A stretch of 61,812 bases of DNA. It comes from Pseudomonas sp. GM79 (GTDB lineage: Bacteria > Pseudomonadota > Gammaproteobacteria > Pseudomonadales > Pseudomonadaceae). Of the stretch, positions 16,739 through 24,841 are shown piece after piece; position 1 is the stretch's first letter; each line of letters begins with the position of its first letter. Under the pieces are notes generated by a model. It did not search any database. It saw nothing but the letters and a program-made list of their open reading frames with translations, and was not told where the DNA came from. The translations under genes and the position numbers were made by a program. The stretch is from the NCBI RefSeq assembly GCF_000282495.1, contig NZ_AKJE01000089.1, positions 1 through 61,812 on the forward strand. Reading direction: 5' to 3'.

Positions 16739-17575
16739 ATGGACTTCTGGACCACCACGCAAGTATCGATTCTAGGGCTGGTTGAAGGACTCACAGAGTT
16801 TTTGCCCATCTCCAGCACGGGACACCAGATTATTGCCGCAGACTTGCTCGACTTCGGCGGTGAGCGAGCCATGGCGTTCAATATCATCATCCAGTTGGGG
16901 GCTATTCTGGCGGTCGTCTGGGAGTTTCGTCGCAAGATTCTGGAGATCACTACCGGTTTGCCAACCCAGCGTAATGCGCAACGTTTCACGCTGAATTTGT
17001 TGATCGGTTTCTTGCCGGCGGTTGTTCTGGGTGTGATGTTCGCCGACAAAATCCATGAGTATCTTTTCAACCCGATCACCGTTGCCGTGGCGCTGGTGAT
17101 AGGTGGAATCATCATGTTGTGGGCGGAGCAACGTGAGCATGTGGTGGTTATCGAGCACGTTGACGAGATGCGCTGGACCGATGCCTTGAAAGTCGGTTGC
17201 GCACAGTGCCTGGCGATGATCCCCGGCACTTCGCGCTCGGGTTCGACGATTATCGGCGGGTTGCTGTTTGGCCTGTCACGCAAGACGGCTACCGAGTTTT
17301 CATTCTTCCTGGCGATGCCGACAATGGTGGGGGCCGCGGTGTACTCGGGCTATAAGTACCGCGACCTGTTCCAGTCCGCAGACTTGCCGGTGTTTGCCTT
17401 GGGATTTGTCGCCGCATTCCTCTTTGCGATGATTGCCGTGCGCGGTTTGCTCAAGTTCATCGCCAATCATAGTTATGCGGTGTTTGCCTGGTACCGGATT
17501 GCGTTCGGTTTGCTGATTCTGGCGACATGGTTTTTGGGGTGGATCGACTGGAACCATCTCTCGGAAGGCGCGTAG
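16739..17575 (+). CDS. uppP: Undecaprenyl-diphosphate phosphatase (BacA/UppP)
   Basis: 278 aa, eight or so membrane helices. The two signature motifs are EGLTEFLPISSTGH (16-29) and PGTSRSGST (162-170). It removes a phosphate from undecaprenyl pyrophosphate at the periplasmic face, recycling the lipid carrier needed for peptidoglycan and for the Wzx/Wzy polysaccharide encoded further right. ATG 16739 follows GGGGGATTA. The upstream gap 16406-16738 (333 bp) shows no gene and no clear regulatory motif. A REP-type inverted repeat follows. Confidence 0.95.
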   Translation: MDFWTTTQVSILGLVEGLTEFLPISSTGHQIIAADLLDFGGERAMAFNIIIQLGAILAVVWEFRRKILEITTGLPTQRNAQRFTLNLLIGFLPAVVLGVMFADKIHEYLFNPITVAVALVIGGIIMLWAEQREHVVVIEHVDEMRWTDALKVGCAQCLAMIPGTSRSGSTIIGGLLFGLSRKTATEFSFFLAMPTMVGAAVYSGYKYRDLFQSADLPVFALGFVAAFLFAMIAVRGLLKFIANHSYAVFAWYRIAFGLLILATWFLGWIDWNHLSEGA

Positions 17576-17590
17576 GTTTTCCTGGGCTTT

Positions 17591-17698
17591 GTGGCGAGCG
17601 AACTTGCTCGCGCTGGGCTGCGTAGCGGCCCCAAAAATCTGACAACCGATTTTTGTGAGTGCTACGCACTCAAGCGGGAGCAAGCTCCCTCGCCACAG
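17591..17698. repeat. Second-family REP-like inverted repeat
   Basis: GTGGCGAGCGAACTTGCTCG (17591 on) pairs with the inverse near 17676-17698 (GGGAGCAAGCTCCCTCGCCAC). Inner arms GCTGCGTAGCGGCC and GTGCTACGCACTC are also partly complementary. The core differs from the GCGGGCTTGCTCGCGAA type. It lies between the convergent uppP and rfaH genes. Confidence 0.75.
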
Positions 17699-17727
17699 GT
17701 TTCTTTGACTCAAGACTCCGGGCGGAT

Positions 17728-18234
17728 CTAAATCTTGTTAACCCCTGCCAGTGGCAAGCTGATGCGCTGTTCACGCTGCAGGAAATTCATCATCAACAGC
17801 ACCCGTTCCTCGCCGTCCATGGCCAGGAACACCGCCTCAAGATCGGAGAGCGGGCCTTCAGTGATGCGCACCGTATCTCCGTGCCTCAACAACGTTGTCA
17901 CGATCGCCTGACTGTCTCGCTCCTGGAGCTCGTCGATCAGCGCATCACGGATCGGCAGTGGCTGACCGCCGAACCCGACGACTCGCGAAACACCGCGGGT
18001 CGAGCGCAGAGGGCCCCAACTGTCCTGAAGGCTCAGTTGAATAAACAGATAGCCCGGAAACAACGACTCGCTGATCACTCGACGCTGCCCGCGCAAAACG
18101 CGTTCGCGCCGGTAGGTCGAGCGAAAACAGGCATAGCCCTGACGCTGTAAATGTTCTTCGGCGCGCTCATCCTGTTTGGGTTTGCACTGAAGCAGATACC
18201 AGGCTTTGTCGGCGTGTTCTGCAATCGCGTTCAT
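17728..18234 (-). CDS. rfaH: RfaH, NusG-family operon-specific antiterminator
   Basis: 168 aa. The NGN domain (about 10-105) has the RfaH-type sequence AWYLLQCKPKQDERAEEHL, then SLFPGYLFIQ and the DNA-contact loop STRGVS (78-83). A KOW domain follows (about 112-166, GDTVRITEGPLSDLEAVF). The composition fits RfaH rather than the housekeeping NusG. RfaH is recruited to RNA polymerase paused at an ops element and carries it through long polysaccharide operons. An exact ops sequence lies at 23107-23118 in front of ugd. The start overlaps the stop of the preceding phosphomannomutase relic (ATGA), in a galU-relic-rfaH unit. Confidence 0.93.
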   Translation of the reverse strand: MNAIAEHADKAWYLLQCKPKQDERAEEHLQRQGYACFRSTYRRERVLRGQRRVISESLFPGYLFIQLSLQDSWGPLRSTRGVSRVVGFGGQPLPIRDALIDELQERDSQAIVTTLLRHGDTVRITEGPLSDLEAVFLAMDGEERVLLMMNFLQREQRISLPLAGVNKI

Positions 18235-18677
18235 TCGAATTCCCTCCCAGCATCGATTTGCCTCAGCAGTTCGGCGGTCTTGTGCTGCATGAGCGAGCTG
18301 TCACCGCGGCTTTCCACGGTCAGGCACGTCTCGCCATCATCGTCCAGAAGACGCAAGCTGAGACGCCAGTCGGCAAAGACCAGGTTCAGCCCATCGCTCT
18401 CGTCGATGTCGAGGGCGTCGGCGGCGTAACGCTGCCTGATGCTCGCCAGCAACGCCGGACCATCCTTGACGTGACGGCGGATTTCCCCGGAAGAGGGGAA
18501 GGCACCGATGCGTTCCACCAGCAGCGCCGGCTGTTTCTGCACGCGAGGAAAGATCAGCTCCGACGCGTAGGCGCGCACGATGAGGTACGCGAGGTTGTTC
18601 TTAAGGTCAGCGCCATACGGGCGGCGACTGTCATCTGCCTTGAAACCGCTCAATGTCTTCATAGAGGCTTCGTCCAT
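18231..18677 (-). CDS. Mini-phosphomannomutase relic (both ends of the enzyme, core missing)
   Basis: 148 aa. Residues 6 to about 45 (LSGFKADDSRRPYG, then LAYLIVRAYASEL) look like the phosphomannomutase/ManB start (SCFKAYDIRG... IAYRIGRAYA). From about residue 55 to the end it follows the enzyme's C-terminal domain (AFPSSGEIRRHVKD, DGLNLVFADWRL, TVESRGDSSLMQHKTAELL). Everything between is absent: the phosphoserine loop, the metal-binding DGDGDR loop and the sugar-binding loop. Known enzymes are about 450-460 aa, so this is an in-frame internal deletion of about 300 aa and it cannot be a mutase. The frame is clean and its stop overlaps the rfaH start, so it is probably still translated. ATG 18662 is an alternative start. 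Confidence 0.7.
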   Translation of the reverse strand: MDEASMKTLSGFKADDSRRPYGADLKNNLAYLIVRAYASELIFPRVQKQPALLVERIGAFPSSGEIRRHVKDGPALLASIRQRYAADALDIDESDGLNLVFADWRLSLRLLDDDGETCLTVESRGDSSLMQHKTAELLRQIDAGREFE

Positions 18678-18738
18678 AGGGTAATAAAGACCAAAAAATC
18701 AATTCGATAACGCACACGTTTGTCAGGGTTCAGCGCCG

Positions 18739-19572
18739 TCACCAGGTGTTCTGATGCAGGTGCTCGAAACAGAAGTTGGTGGCTTCGATGTAACCTTCAG
18801 CGCCGCCGCAATCGAAGCGTTGGCCCTTGAACTTGTAAGCCAGCACGCAGCCATTTTGGGCCTGCTTCATCAAGGCGTCGGTGATCTGGATTTCACCGCC
18901 CTTGCCAGGTTCGGTGTCAGCGATCAGGTCGAAGATATCGGGCGTCAGAATGTACCGGCCGATAATGGCCAGGTTGGACGGGGCGTCTTCCGGGCGGGGC
19001 TTTTCGACCATGCTGTTGACCCGGTAAATCCCCTCGCGAATCAGCTCGCCGGCAATCACGCCGTACTTCTGAGTCTGCTCACGCGGCACTTCCTGAATCG
19101 CCACGATCGAGCAGCGGAACTGCTGATAGAGCTTGATCATTTGCGCCAGTACGCCATCGCCCTCAAGGTTCAGGCACAGGTCATCGGCCAGCACCACGGC
19201 GAATGGCTCATCACCGATCAACGACCGACCGCTGAGAATCGCGTGACCCAGGCCCTTCATCTCTACCTGGCGGGTATAGGAAAAAGTACAGGTATCGATC
19301 AGCTCTCGAGTGCCTTCCAGGTACCGCTCCTTATCGGTGCCACGAATCTGGTGTTCCAGTTCGAAGCTGACATCGAAATGATCTTCCAGCGCTCGCTTGC
19401 CCCGGCCAGTGACGATGGCCATATGTTGCAGGCCGGCGTCACGCGCTTCCTCGACGGCGTACTGGATCAGCGGCTTATTGACGATCGGCAGCATCTCCTT
19501 CGGCATGGCCTTGGTGGCGGGCAAAAAGCGGGTCCCATAGCCGGCAGCGGGGAATAGGCATTTACGAATCAT
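18739..19572 (-). CDS. galU: UTP-glucose-1-phosphate uridylyltransferase
   Basis: 277 aa, the usual length. Nucleotidyl-transfer motif GYGTRFLPATKAMPKEMLP (11-29), VEKP near 200, and C-terminal GGAEGYIEATNF. It makes UDP-glucose, the substrate of the Ugd encoded at 23251, and supplies other envelope glycans. First gene of a leftward unit with the mutase relic and rfaH; divergent from the polysaccharide phosphatase/kinase genes. Confidence 0.95.
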   Translation of the reverse strand: MIRKCLFPAAGYGTRFLPATKAMPKEMLPIVNKPLIQYAVEEARDAGLQHMAIVTGRGKRALEDHFDVSFELEHQIRGTDKERYLEGTRELIDTCTFSYTRQVEMKGLGHAILSGRSLIGDEPFAVVLADDLCLNLEGDGVLAQMIKLYQQFRCSIVAIQEVPREQTQKYGVIAGELIREGIYRVNSMVEKPRPEDAPSNLAIIGRYILTPDIFDLIADTEPGKGGEIQITDALMKQAQNGCVLAYKFKGQRFDCGGAEGYIEATNFCFEHLHQNTW

Positions 19573-19910
19573 GGAAGCGTCCTTGAAAGTAGACAGATGG
19601 AATGGCTAATGGCAGTAGGAAAGGTTCGACGGGTTGTCGGAACCGGTAACGCTGGAGAGTGCGGGCTCTAAATGGCTCGTTCACTCGAGAAAAATGTTGG
19701 CAACGCTGCATGGGCAGCGAAAGGCCTGTACGCCATGTTTCTCGCAAGGCGCAGGCAGAGAGAAAGATCGCGCGGTCGCTTGGTAGGCGAGCATGCCTGG
19801 TTGTTCCACTGCATGCTTCTGACGCAACCCGCTGTAAATAAAGTTATTGCCCAAGGCATCTCTTACCCAACTTCTAACCGAATGTCCGACGCCCTGGCAA
19901 TTCACTAATG

Positions 19911-19933
19911 GAGCGGCTATATATTAGCCACTC
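19911..19933. promoter_or_regulatory. Palindrome in the galU/wzb divergent intergenic region
   Basis: The 657-bp gap 19573-20229 is AT-rich from about 19900 on and holds no convincing gene. It contains GAGcGGCTA-TATAT-TAGCCaCTC, a 23-bp dyad with 8 of 9 paired positions, a plausible operator for a regulator of the polysaccharide locus. Long stretches such as 19976-20070 are promoter-like but I cannot place the -35/-10 elements with confidence. Confidence 0.35.
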
Positions 19934-20229
19934 GCTATTTCGGTGTAATTTAGATTGAACGGTCACGGGAAAACGGCAATTGTTAGAAATTGTCTGGATA
20001 AATTTTCGAACTGTTATATTCAGCGTTCAAAGAGCGAAATGTTATTTTTTGTCTGAAGAAAAAGTTGGGGGCTGTTCAAACGTCATGGTAATAAATACGC
20101 ACTGATGGTTTGAAAGTTTCAGCTGCAGTTACTGGGGTTATACATACCCGGATTCATTCGTAGTTTAAAGCTCTTATGTTCGGCAAGTGCTATGTCACCG
20201 CCAATGTTGACAAGACGGGGAATGTTATC

Positions 20230-20670
20230 TTGCTTAAAAGGGTTTTGATTGTCTGCGTCGGCAATATTTGCCGCAGTCCCACCGCGGAGCATCTGCTGCG
20301 CGGGGCACTCGTTCATTCCGATATCGAGGTCAGTTCGGCTGGTCTCGCTGCCTTGGTGGGCAAACCCATCGAGCCGACAGCACACGCCCTACTCAAAGAG
20401 CATGGTCATCTGCCCGATGGGCATGAGGCCGCTCAACTCACGCCTCAAGCCGTCAGCGAGGCGGACTTGATTCTGGTGATGGAGCGACGGCATGTCAGCG
20501 GGGTACTCAACATTGCCCCTGAAGCGCGAGGCAAAGTGTTGCTATTGGGCAAATGGCAAGACGATCGCGAAATCAGCGACCCCTACCGTCAAGGCAAACC
20601 TGCATTTGTGCACGCTTATGCGTTGATCGAAGAAGCCGTACTCGCATGGGCACAGCGCCTGGCGCGCTGA
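20230..20670 (+). CDS. wzb: Low-molecular-weight protein-tyrosine phosphatase (Wzb/Etp type)
   Basis: 146 aa from a TTG start. Phosphatase signature CVGNICRS (CX5R, C9 to R15) and general acid D117 in DPYRQG. It dephosphorylates the C-terminal tyrosine cluster of the Wzc-like kinase encoded 45 bp downstream, a cycle required for capsule polymerisation and export. Start choice: the frame is open to an ATG at 20176, which has no ribosome site and adds 18 unlikely residues. The TTG at 20230 (LLKRVLIVCVG) follows GACGGGGAATG. Confidence 0.88.
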   Translation: MLKRVLIVCVGNICRSPTAEHLLRGALVHSDIEVSSAGLAALVGKPIEPTAHALLKEHGHLPDGHEAAQLTPQAVSEADLILVMERRHVSGVLNIAPEARGKVLLLGKWQDDREISDPYRQGKPAFVHAYALIEEAVLAWAQRLAR

Positions 20671-20715
20671 TGGCCACTCCTTTTTGAATCGTAATACAGG
20701 CAAAGAATCCGACTT

Positions 20716-22944
20716 ATGCAGCAAGCACCGGTAGTTAACGTGCGGGACGACGACAATGACGAGATTGATCTTCTCGGCTTGTTTGGAACACTCATCGACC
20801 ATAAATGGCTGATTGCCGCGGTTACCGGTGCCTTCATGGTCGCTGGGGCCGCGTACGCGGTGATTGCGACCCCGGTATACCAGGCGAATGCGCTGTTGCA
20901 GGTTGAAGCGAAAAAGAACGATTTGTTGGGTTTCTCCGATGTCAGCAGTATGTTGGGAAAAGAATCGCCTTCGGCGACCGAGATCGAACTGATCAAGTCT
21001 CGTGCGGTGATTGGCAAAGCGGTTGACAACCTGAAACTTGATATCGTCATACAACCGATGTACTTCCCGGTGGTCGGTGAGTTCCTGGCTCGTCGATTCC
21101 AGAGTAAAAATCCCGGTGAAATAGCCGACCCCTTGTTGGGGTTGAACAGTTTCGCCTGGGGAGGGGAGTCGCTGAAGATATTCAAACTGGATCTTCCCGA
21201 CTCGCAACTGGGCAAGAAGTTGACCCTGACCGCGGGTGAAAATGGTCATTACACCTTGGTGGACGAAGACGACAACCTATTGGCAGCCACCCAGACTGGG
21301 CAACTTTTCGAACAAAATGGCGTTGCGTTCCAGATAGAGGAAATGCACGCCAATCCTGGAACCCGCTTCAGAATCATCCGCAATTCTCGCCTGACCAGCA
21401 TCCTCGACTACCAAGAGGATTTGGATGTAGCCGAGCGCGGAAAAGAGTCGGGCATGATCGGGCTGGCGCTGGAAAGCACCGATCCGAATCAGGCCATCAA
21501 AACACTCAATGAAATTGCCGCTATTTATGTGCGGCAAAACGTAGAGCGCACTTCAGCTGAGGCAGCGCAGAGCCTGGCGTTTCTCAAAGAGCAACTTCCG
21601 GTGGTCAAGCAGGACCTGGAAAAAGCCGGGAATGCCTTGAATGAATACCAGACGCGCAGCAAGTCCGTGGACATCACGCTCGAAACCAAAGCCATTCTTG
21701 ATCAGATTGTCGGGCTTGATACCAGCATCTCCGAGTTGAAATTGCAGCAAGCCGAGATGGACCGCAAATTCACCCGCCAACATCCCGCCTATCGCGCCTT
21801 ATTGACTCAGATCGGTGAGTTGACCAGCAAGCAGAAAAGTTTGGCGTCCAAGGTGGAGGGCCTTCCCTCCACCCAGCAAGAACTGCTGAGCCTTACCCGG
21901 GATGTAGAGGTCGGTACTGCCATTTATACCCAGTTGCTGAACAAGTCTCAGGAACTGGATGTGATGCGCGCGGGCACCGTCGGTAACGTGCGTCTGATCG
22001 ACACCGCGGACGTCAATTTCCTCAAGCCGGTCAAACCGAAAAAAGCCTTGATTGTATTGATCGCCACCATTCTTGGCGGTTTCCTGGCGGTGGCCCTGGT
22101 GCTGGTACGCAAGGCACTGAACCGAGGGCTGGAAAGTCCCGAAGCCATTGAGCAACTTGGGTTGCCGGTCTACGCGTCGATTCCTTACAGCATTTTGCAG
22201 AAAACCGAAGAAGACAAAGTCTCCCGCGGACGAGGGCGCTCCGGGGCAGGTACTACGTTGCTGGCCGTCAGCCATCCTACCGATCTGGCAATTGAGGCAC
22301 TGCGCAGTTTGCGTACCAGTCTGCACTTCGCCATGCATGAGTCCGACAATAACCGCCTGATGATTTCCGGGCCCAGCCCTCAGGTGGGTAAAACCTTCGT
22401 GTCGGTTAACCTCGCGGTGGTGATAGCACAAACCGGGTTGCGGGTATTGCTGATCGACGTCGACATGCGCAAGGGCTATCTGCACAAAGTGTTAGGTGTT
22501 TCTTCAGACAATGGGCTCTCCGATATCCTGGCCCGGCGCTGCGATGTGGCCACCGCTATCCATAAGACCGAAATCGACAACTTCGATTTTGTCAGTCGAG
22601 GCCAGATCCCGCCCAATCCTTCCGAGTTACTGATGCACGCCAATTTCAGCGCGCTATTGGAACAGGCGAGTGAACTCTACGATCTGGTGATTCTCGATAC
22701 GCCGCCACTACTGGCGGTGACAGATGCGGCGATCGTCGGACGCCAGTCCGGGACCAATCTGATTGTTACGCGCTATGGCCTGAACCCGGCGAAAGAAATC
22801 GAGTTGACGGTCCGCCGGTTCTCCCAGAATGGCGTCGCCATTAAAGGTGCGATTTTTAACGGCGTGGAGAGAAAGGCCTCCAATAAATATGGTTACAGTG
22901 ATTATGGTTATTACCACTATGACTACGCCTCTGACAAAAGTTGA
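20716..22944 (+). CDS. wzc: Polysaccharide co-polymerase / BY-kinase (Wzc/Etk type)
   Basis: 742 aa. A Wzz-like domain with first membrane helix at about 31-51, a long periplasmic coiled coil, and a second helix at about 443-464. The cytoplasmic kinase has Walker A GPSPQVGKT (552-560), Walker A' VLLIDVDM (about 577) and Walker B LVILDTPP (about 657). The C-terminus holds seven tyrosines in NKYGYSDYGYYHYDYASDKS. It controls chain length and works with the Wza-like exporter and the phosphatase upstream. Full length, no defects. The ugd leader begins right after. Confidence 0.95.
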   Translation: MQQAPVVNVRDDDNDEIDLLGLFGTLIDHKWLIAAVTGAFMVAGAAYAVIATPVYQANALLQVEAKKNDLLGFSDVSSMLGKESPSATEIELIKSRAVIGKAVDNLKLDIVIQPMYFPVVGEFLARRFQSKNPGEIADPLLGLNSFAWGGESLKIFKLDLPDSQLGKKLTLTAGENGHYTLVDEDDNLLAATQTGQLFEQNGVAFQIEEMHANPGTRFRIIRNSRLTSILDYQEDLDVAERGKESGMIGLALESTDPNQAIKTLNEIAAIYVRQNVERTSAEAAQSLAFLKEQLPVVKQDLEKAGNALNEYQTRSKSVDITLETKAILDQIVGLDTSISELKLQQAEMDRKFTRQHPAYRALLTQIGELTSKQKSLASKVEGLPSTQQELLSLTRDVEVGTAIYTQLLNKSQELDVMRAGTVGNVRLIDTADVNFLKPVKPKKALIVLIATILGGFLAVALVLVRKALNRGLESPEAIEQLGLPVYASIPYSILQKTEEDKVSRGRGRSGAGTTLLAVSHPTDLAIEALRSLRTSLHFAMHESDNNRLMISGPSPQVGKTFVSVNLAVVIAQTGLRVLLIDVDMRKGYLHKVLGVSSDNGLSDILARRCDVATAIHKTEIDNFDFVSRGQIPPNPSELLMHANFSALLEQASELYDLVILDTPPLLAVTDAAIVGRQSGTNLIVTRYGLNPAKEIELTVRRFSQNGVAIKGAIFNGVERKASNKYGYSDYGYYHYDYASDKS

Positions 22945-22980
22945 TGAGTATTAATAGGGTCGCGTCATAAGTTTAGATTT

Positions 22981-23009
22981 TTGACGGCGTTACTGTTCTT
23001 GAATATTTA
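22981..23009 (+). promoter_or_regulatory. Possible sigma-70 promoter of the ugd block
   Basis: TTGACG, 17 bp, TATTTA, about 100 bp upstream of the ops element. The -35 is good and the -10 is poor. An upstream promoter of some kind is required for ops to act, and this is the best candidate in the 306-bp gap 22945-23250. Confidence 0.35.
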
Positions 23010-23106
23010 TCGTTATTGCTGCGCCGGGTCATTAGCCAATAGGCATGATCAAACCGATATTTCATGGAAACCACCACGTCCTGAGGAAAATGACGAAAAA
23101 TCCTGG

Positions 23107-23118
23107 GGCGGTAGCGTG
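23107..23118 (+). promoter_or_regulatory. RfaH ops element (JUMPstart-like)
   Basis: GGCGGTAGCGTG is identical to the enterobacterial ops core and is preceded by TCCTGG, similar to the JUMPstart context (CCAGG-GGCGGTAGCGTG). It lies in the untranslated leader 132 nt before the ugd start codon, on the coding strand, and rfaH is encoded 5 kb away. In the E. coli system RNA polymerase pauses here and RfaH loads on the non-template strand. Confidence 0.85.
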
Positions 23119-23250
23119 TCTTATGCCGCCTCCTTCCTCATCGGTCATTCTCACCGCCGAACTTTAAGGCTATCAAAGAGCCTAGGGTTACTTCGGTTTT
23201 CAGTGGGCGGCGTGAGCCAAAAAACAACGTTTGTATCACAGGTAATCATC

Positions 23251-24576
23251 ATGAAAGTTACTGTATTCGGAATTGGCTACGTAGGTCTTGTTCAAGGGGC
23301 GGTGCTCGCTGAGATTGGCCACGATGTAATTTGTGTGGACATAGATGAGCAAAAAGTAAGAAATCTGGAACAGGGGATCATTCCAATCTATGAGCCTGGA
23401 CTGGAAGCCTTAGTTAAAGAGAATTACAGTGCTGGAAGATTGAAATTCACTACAGATGCTATGACTGCAGTGAAACATGGAGAGGTTCAATTCATTGCGG
23501 TAGGCACTCCTCCTGATGAGGATGGATCTGCGGACCTAAAATATGTGCTGGCCGTTGCAGAAACGATAGCAAGTAACATTGAGAGCAATTGTATTATCAT
23601 TAACAAATCTACCGTTCCTGTTGGGACGGCCGATAAAGTGAGAGACCGAGTTACGAGCGTACTTTCTGAACGCGGTCGCACTGATCTCTCATTTGACGTT
23701 GCATCGAATCCAGAATTTTTAAAAGAAGGTTCTGCAGTATCTGACTGCATGCGTCCAGATCGGATAATTGTCGGAACAGAGCAATCTAGCACAGAAGAAG
23801 TCATACGTGACCTCTATGCTCCATTCAATCGAAATCACGAAAAAATAATTGTCATGGATATTCGCAGCGCTGAGCTGACGAAATATGCAGCTAACTGCAT
23901 GCTTGCTACAAAAATCAGCTTTATGAATGAGATTTCTAACTTGTCAGAAATGCTCGGGGCTGATATCGAAATGGTACGAAAAGGCATAGGTTCAGATCCA
24001 AGAATTGGTTATCACTTCATCTATGCTGGATCCGGCTATGGTGGATCTTGCTTTCCCAAAGATGTAAAAGCTCTCATTCAAGCTTCCGAACAGCTAGACT
24101 TTGATGCAACACTTCTGAAGTCGGTAGAAGCAAGAAACAACGATCAAAAGAGCGTGATTTTCAGAAAAATAATTAACCACTACGATGGAAATATTGCAGG
24201 AAAAACATTCGCTCTTTGGGGTTTAAGTTTTAAACCGAATACGGATGATATGCGTGAAGCACCTAGTCGCGTACTGATTGAAGCTCTATGGAAAAGTGGC
24301 GCCAAGGTTAGAGCGTATGATCCGGAGGCGATGGAAGAAACTCAACGTATTTACAGCAATCGTGATGACTTGAGTCTATGCGGAACCAAAGAAGAGACTT
24401 TAAAAGAAAGCGATGCATTAATCATCATTACCGAATGGCAGGCCTTCAAAGCGCCCGATCTGGATCAAATTAAAAGCCAGCTTCGCGAGCCTGTAATATT
24501 TGACGGAAGAAATCTTTTCAACCCTCAAAAGCTTAAAGACAAAGGCATTAAGTATTACTCCATAGGCCGCCAGTAG
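23251..24576 (+). CDS. ugd: UDP-glucose 6-dehydrogenase
   Basis: 441 aa. NAD motif VFGIGYVG (residues 5-12), NPEFLKEGSA with the catalytic-site lysine, and nucleophile C267 in GYGGSCFPKD. It oxidises UDP-glucose twice to UDP-glucuronate, so the polymer is probably acidic. The frame is open 90 codons further upstream across the ops element, but ATG 23251 begins the Rossmann strand and follows CACAGGTAATC. Codon use is clearly more AT-rich than the genes on either side of the block, suggesting transfer. First gene of the RfaH-controlled block. The next 265 bp (24577-24841) hold no gene. Confidence 0.95.
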   Translation: MKVTVFGIGYVGLVQGAVLAEIGHDVICVDIDEQKVRNLEQGIIPIYEPGLEALVKENYSAGRLKFTTDAMTAVKHGEVQFIAVGTPPDEDGSADLKYVLAVAETIASNIESNCIIINKSTVPVGTADKVRDRVTSVLSERGRTDLSFDVASNPEFLKEGSAVSDCMRPDRIIVGTEQSSTEEVIRDLYAPFNRNHEKIIVMDIRSAELTKYAANCMLATKISFMNEISNLSEMLGADIEMVRKGIGSDPRIGYHFIYAGSGYGGSCFPKDVKALIQASEQLDFDATLLKSVEARNNDQKSVIFRKIINHYDGNIAGKTFALWGLSFKPNTDDMREAPSRVLIEALWKSGAKVRAYDPEAMEETQRIYSNRDDLSLCGTKEETLKESDALIIITEWQAFKAPDLDQIKSQLREPVIFDGRNLFNPQKLKDKGIKYYSIGRQ

Positions 24577-24841
24577 CTTTGCAAGTGAAGTGGGGGGCTT
24601 TAGTCCTGGACAGTTTGGCAACTGGCAGCCATGCATTTAAGCTGTCAGAAGATGAAATAATCATGTATTCGTTTTCGGCATACTAGCGCCATTGCAATGA
24701 TATCACTGTTCCAGCATCCATCCGGGTCCATATATTACTGTATGACCTGGATCTTGCTGGTCATCTCAGCCAACTTGGTCAGACACAAAAGCGATCAGGT
24801 ATTGAAGTCAACTACTTAAACAATTGGCTACCAAGACCACA

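Noticed and set aside
19672..19908. Small frames on both strands (78 and 74 codons) in the galU/wzb gap
   Set aside because: Neither has a ribosome site or recognisable sequence, and they are mutually antisense.
22981..23250. 90-codon N-terminal extension of ugd
   Set aside because: It crosses the ops element and lacks a start signal; the UDP-glucose dehydrogenase fold begins at 23251.
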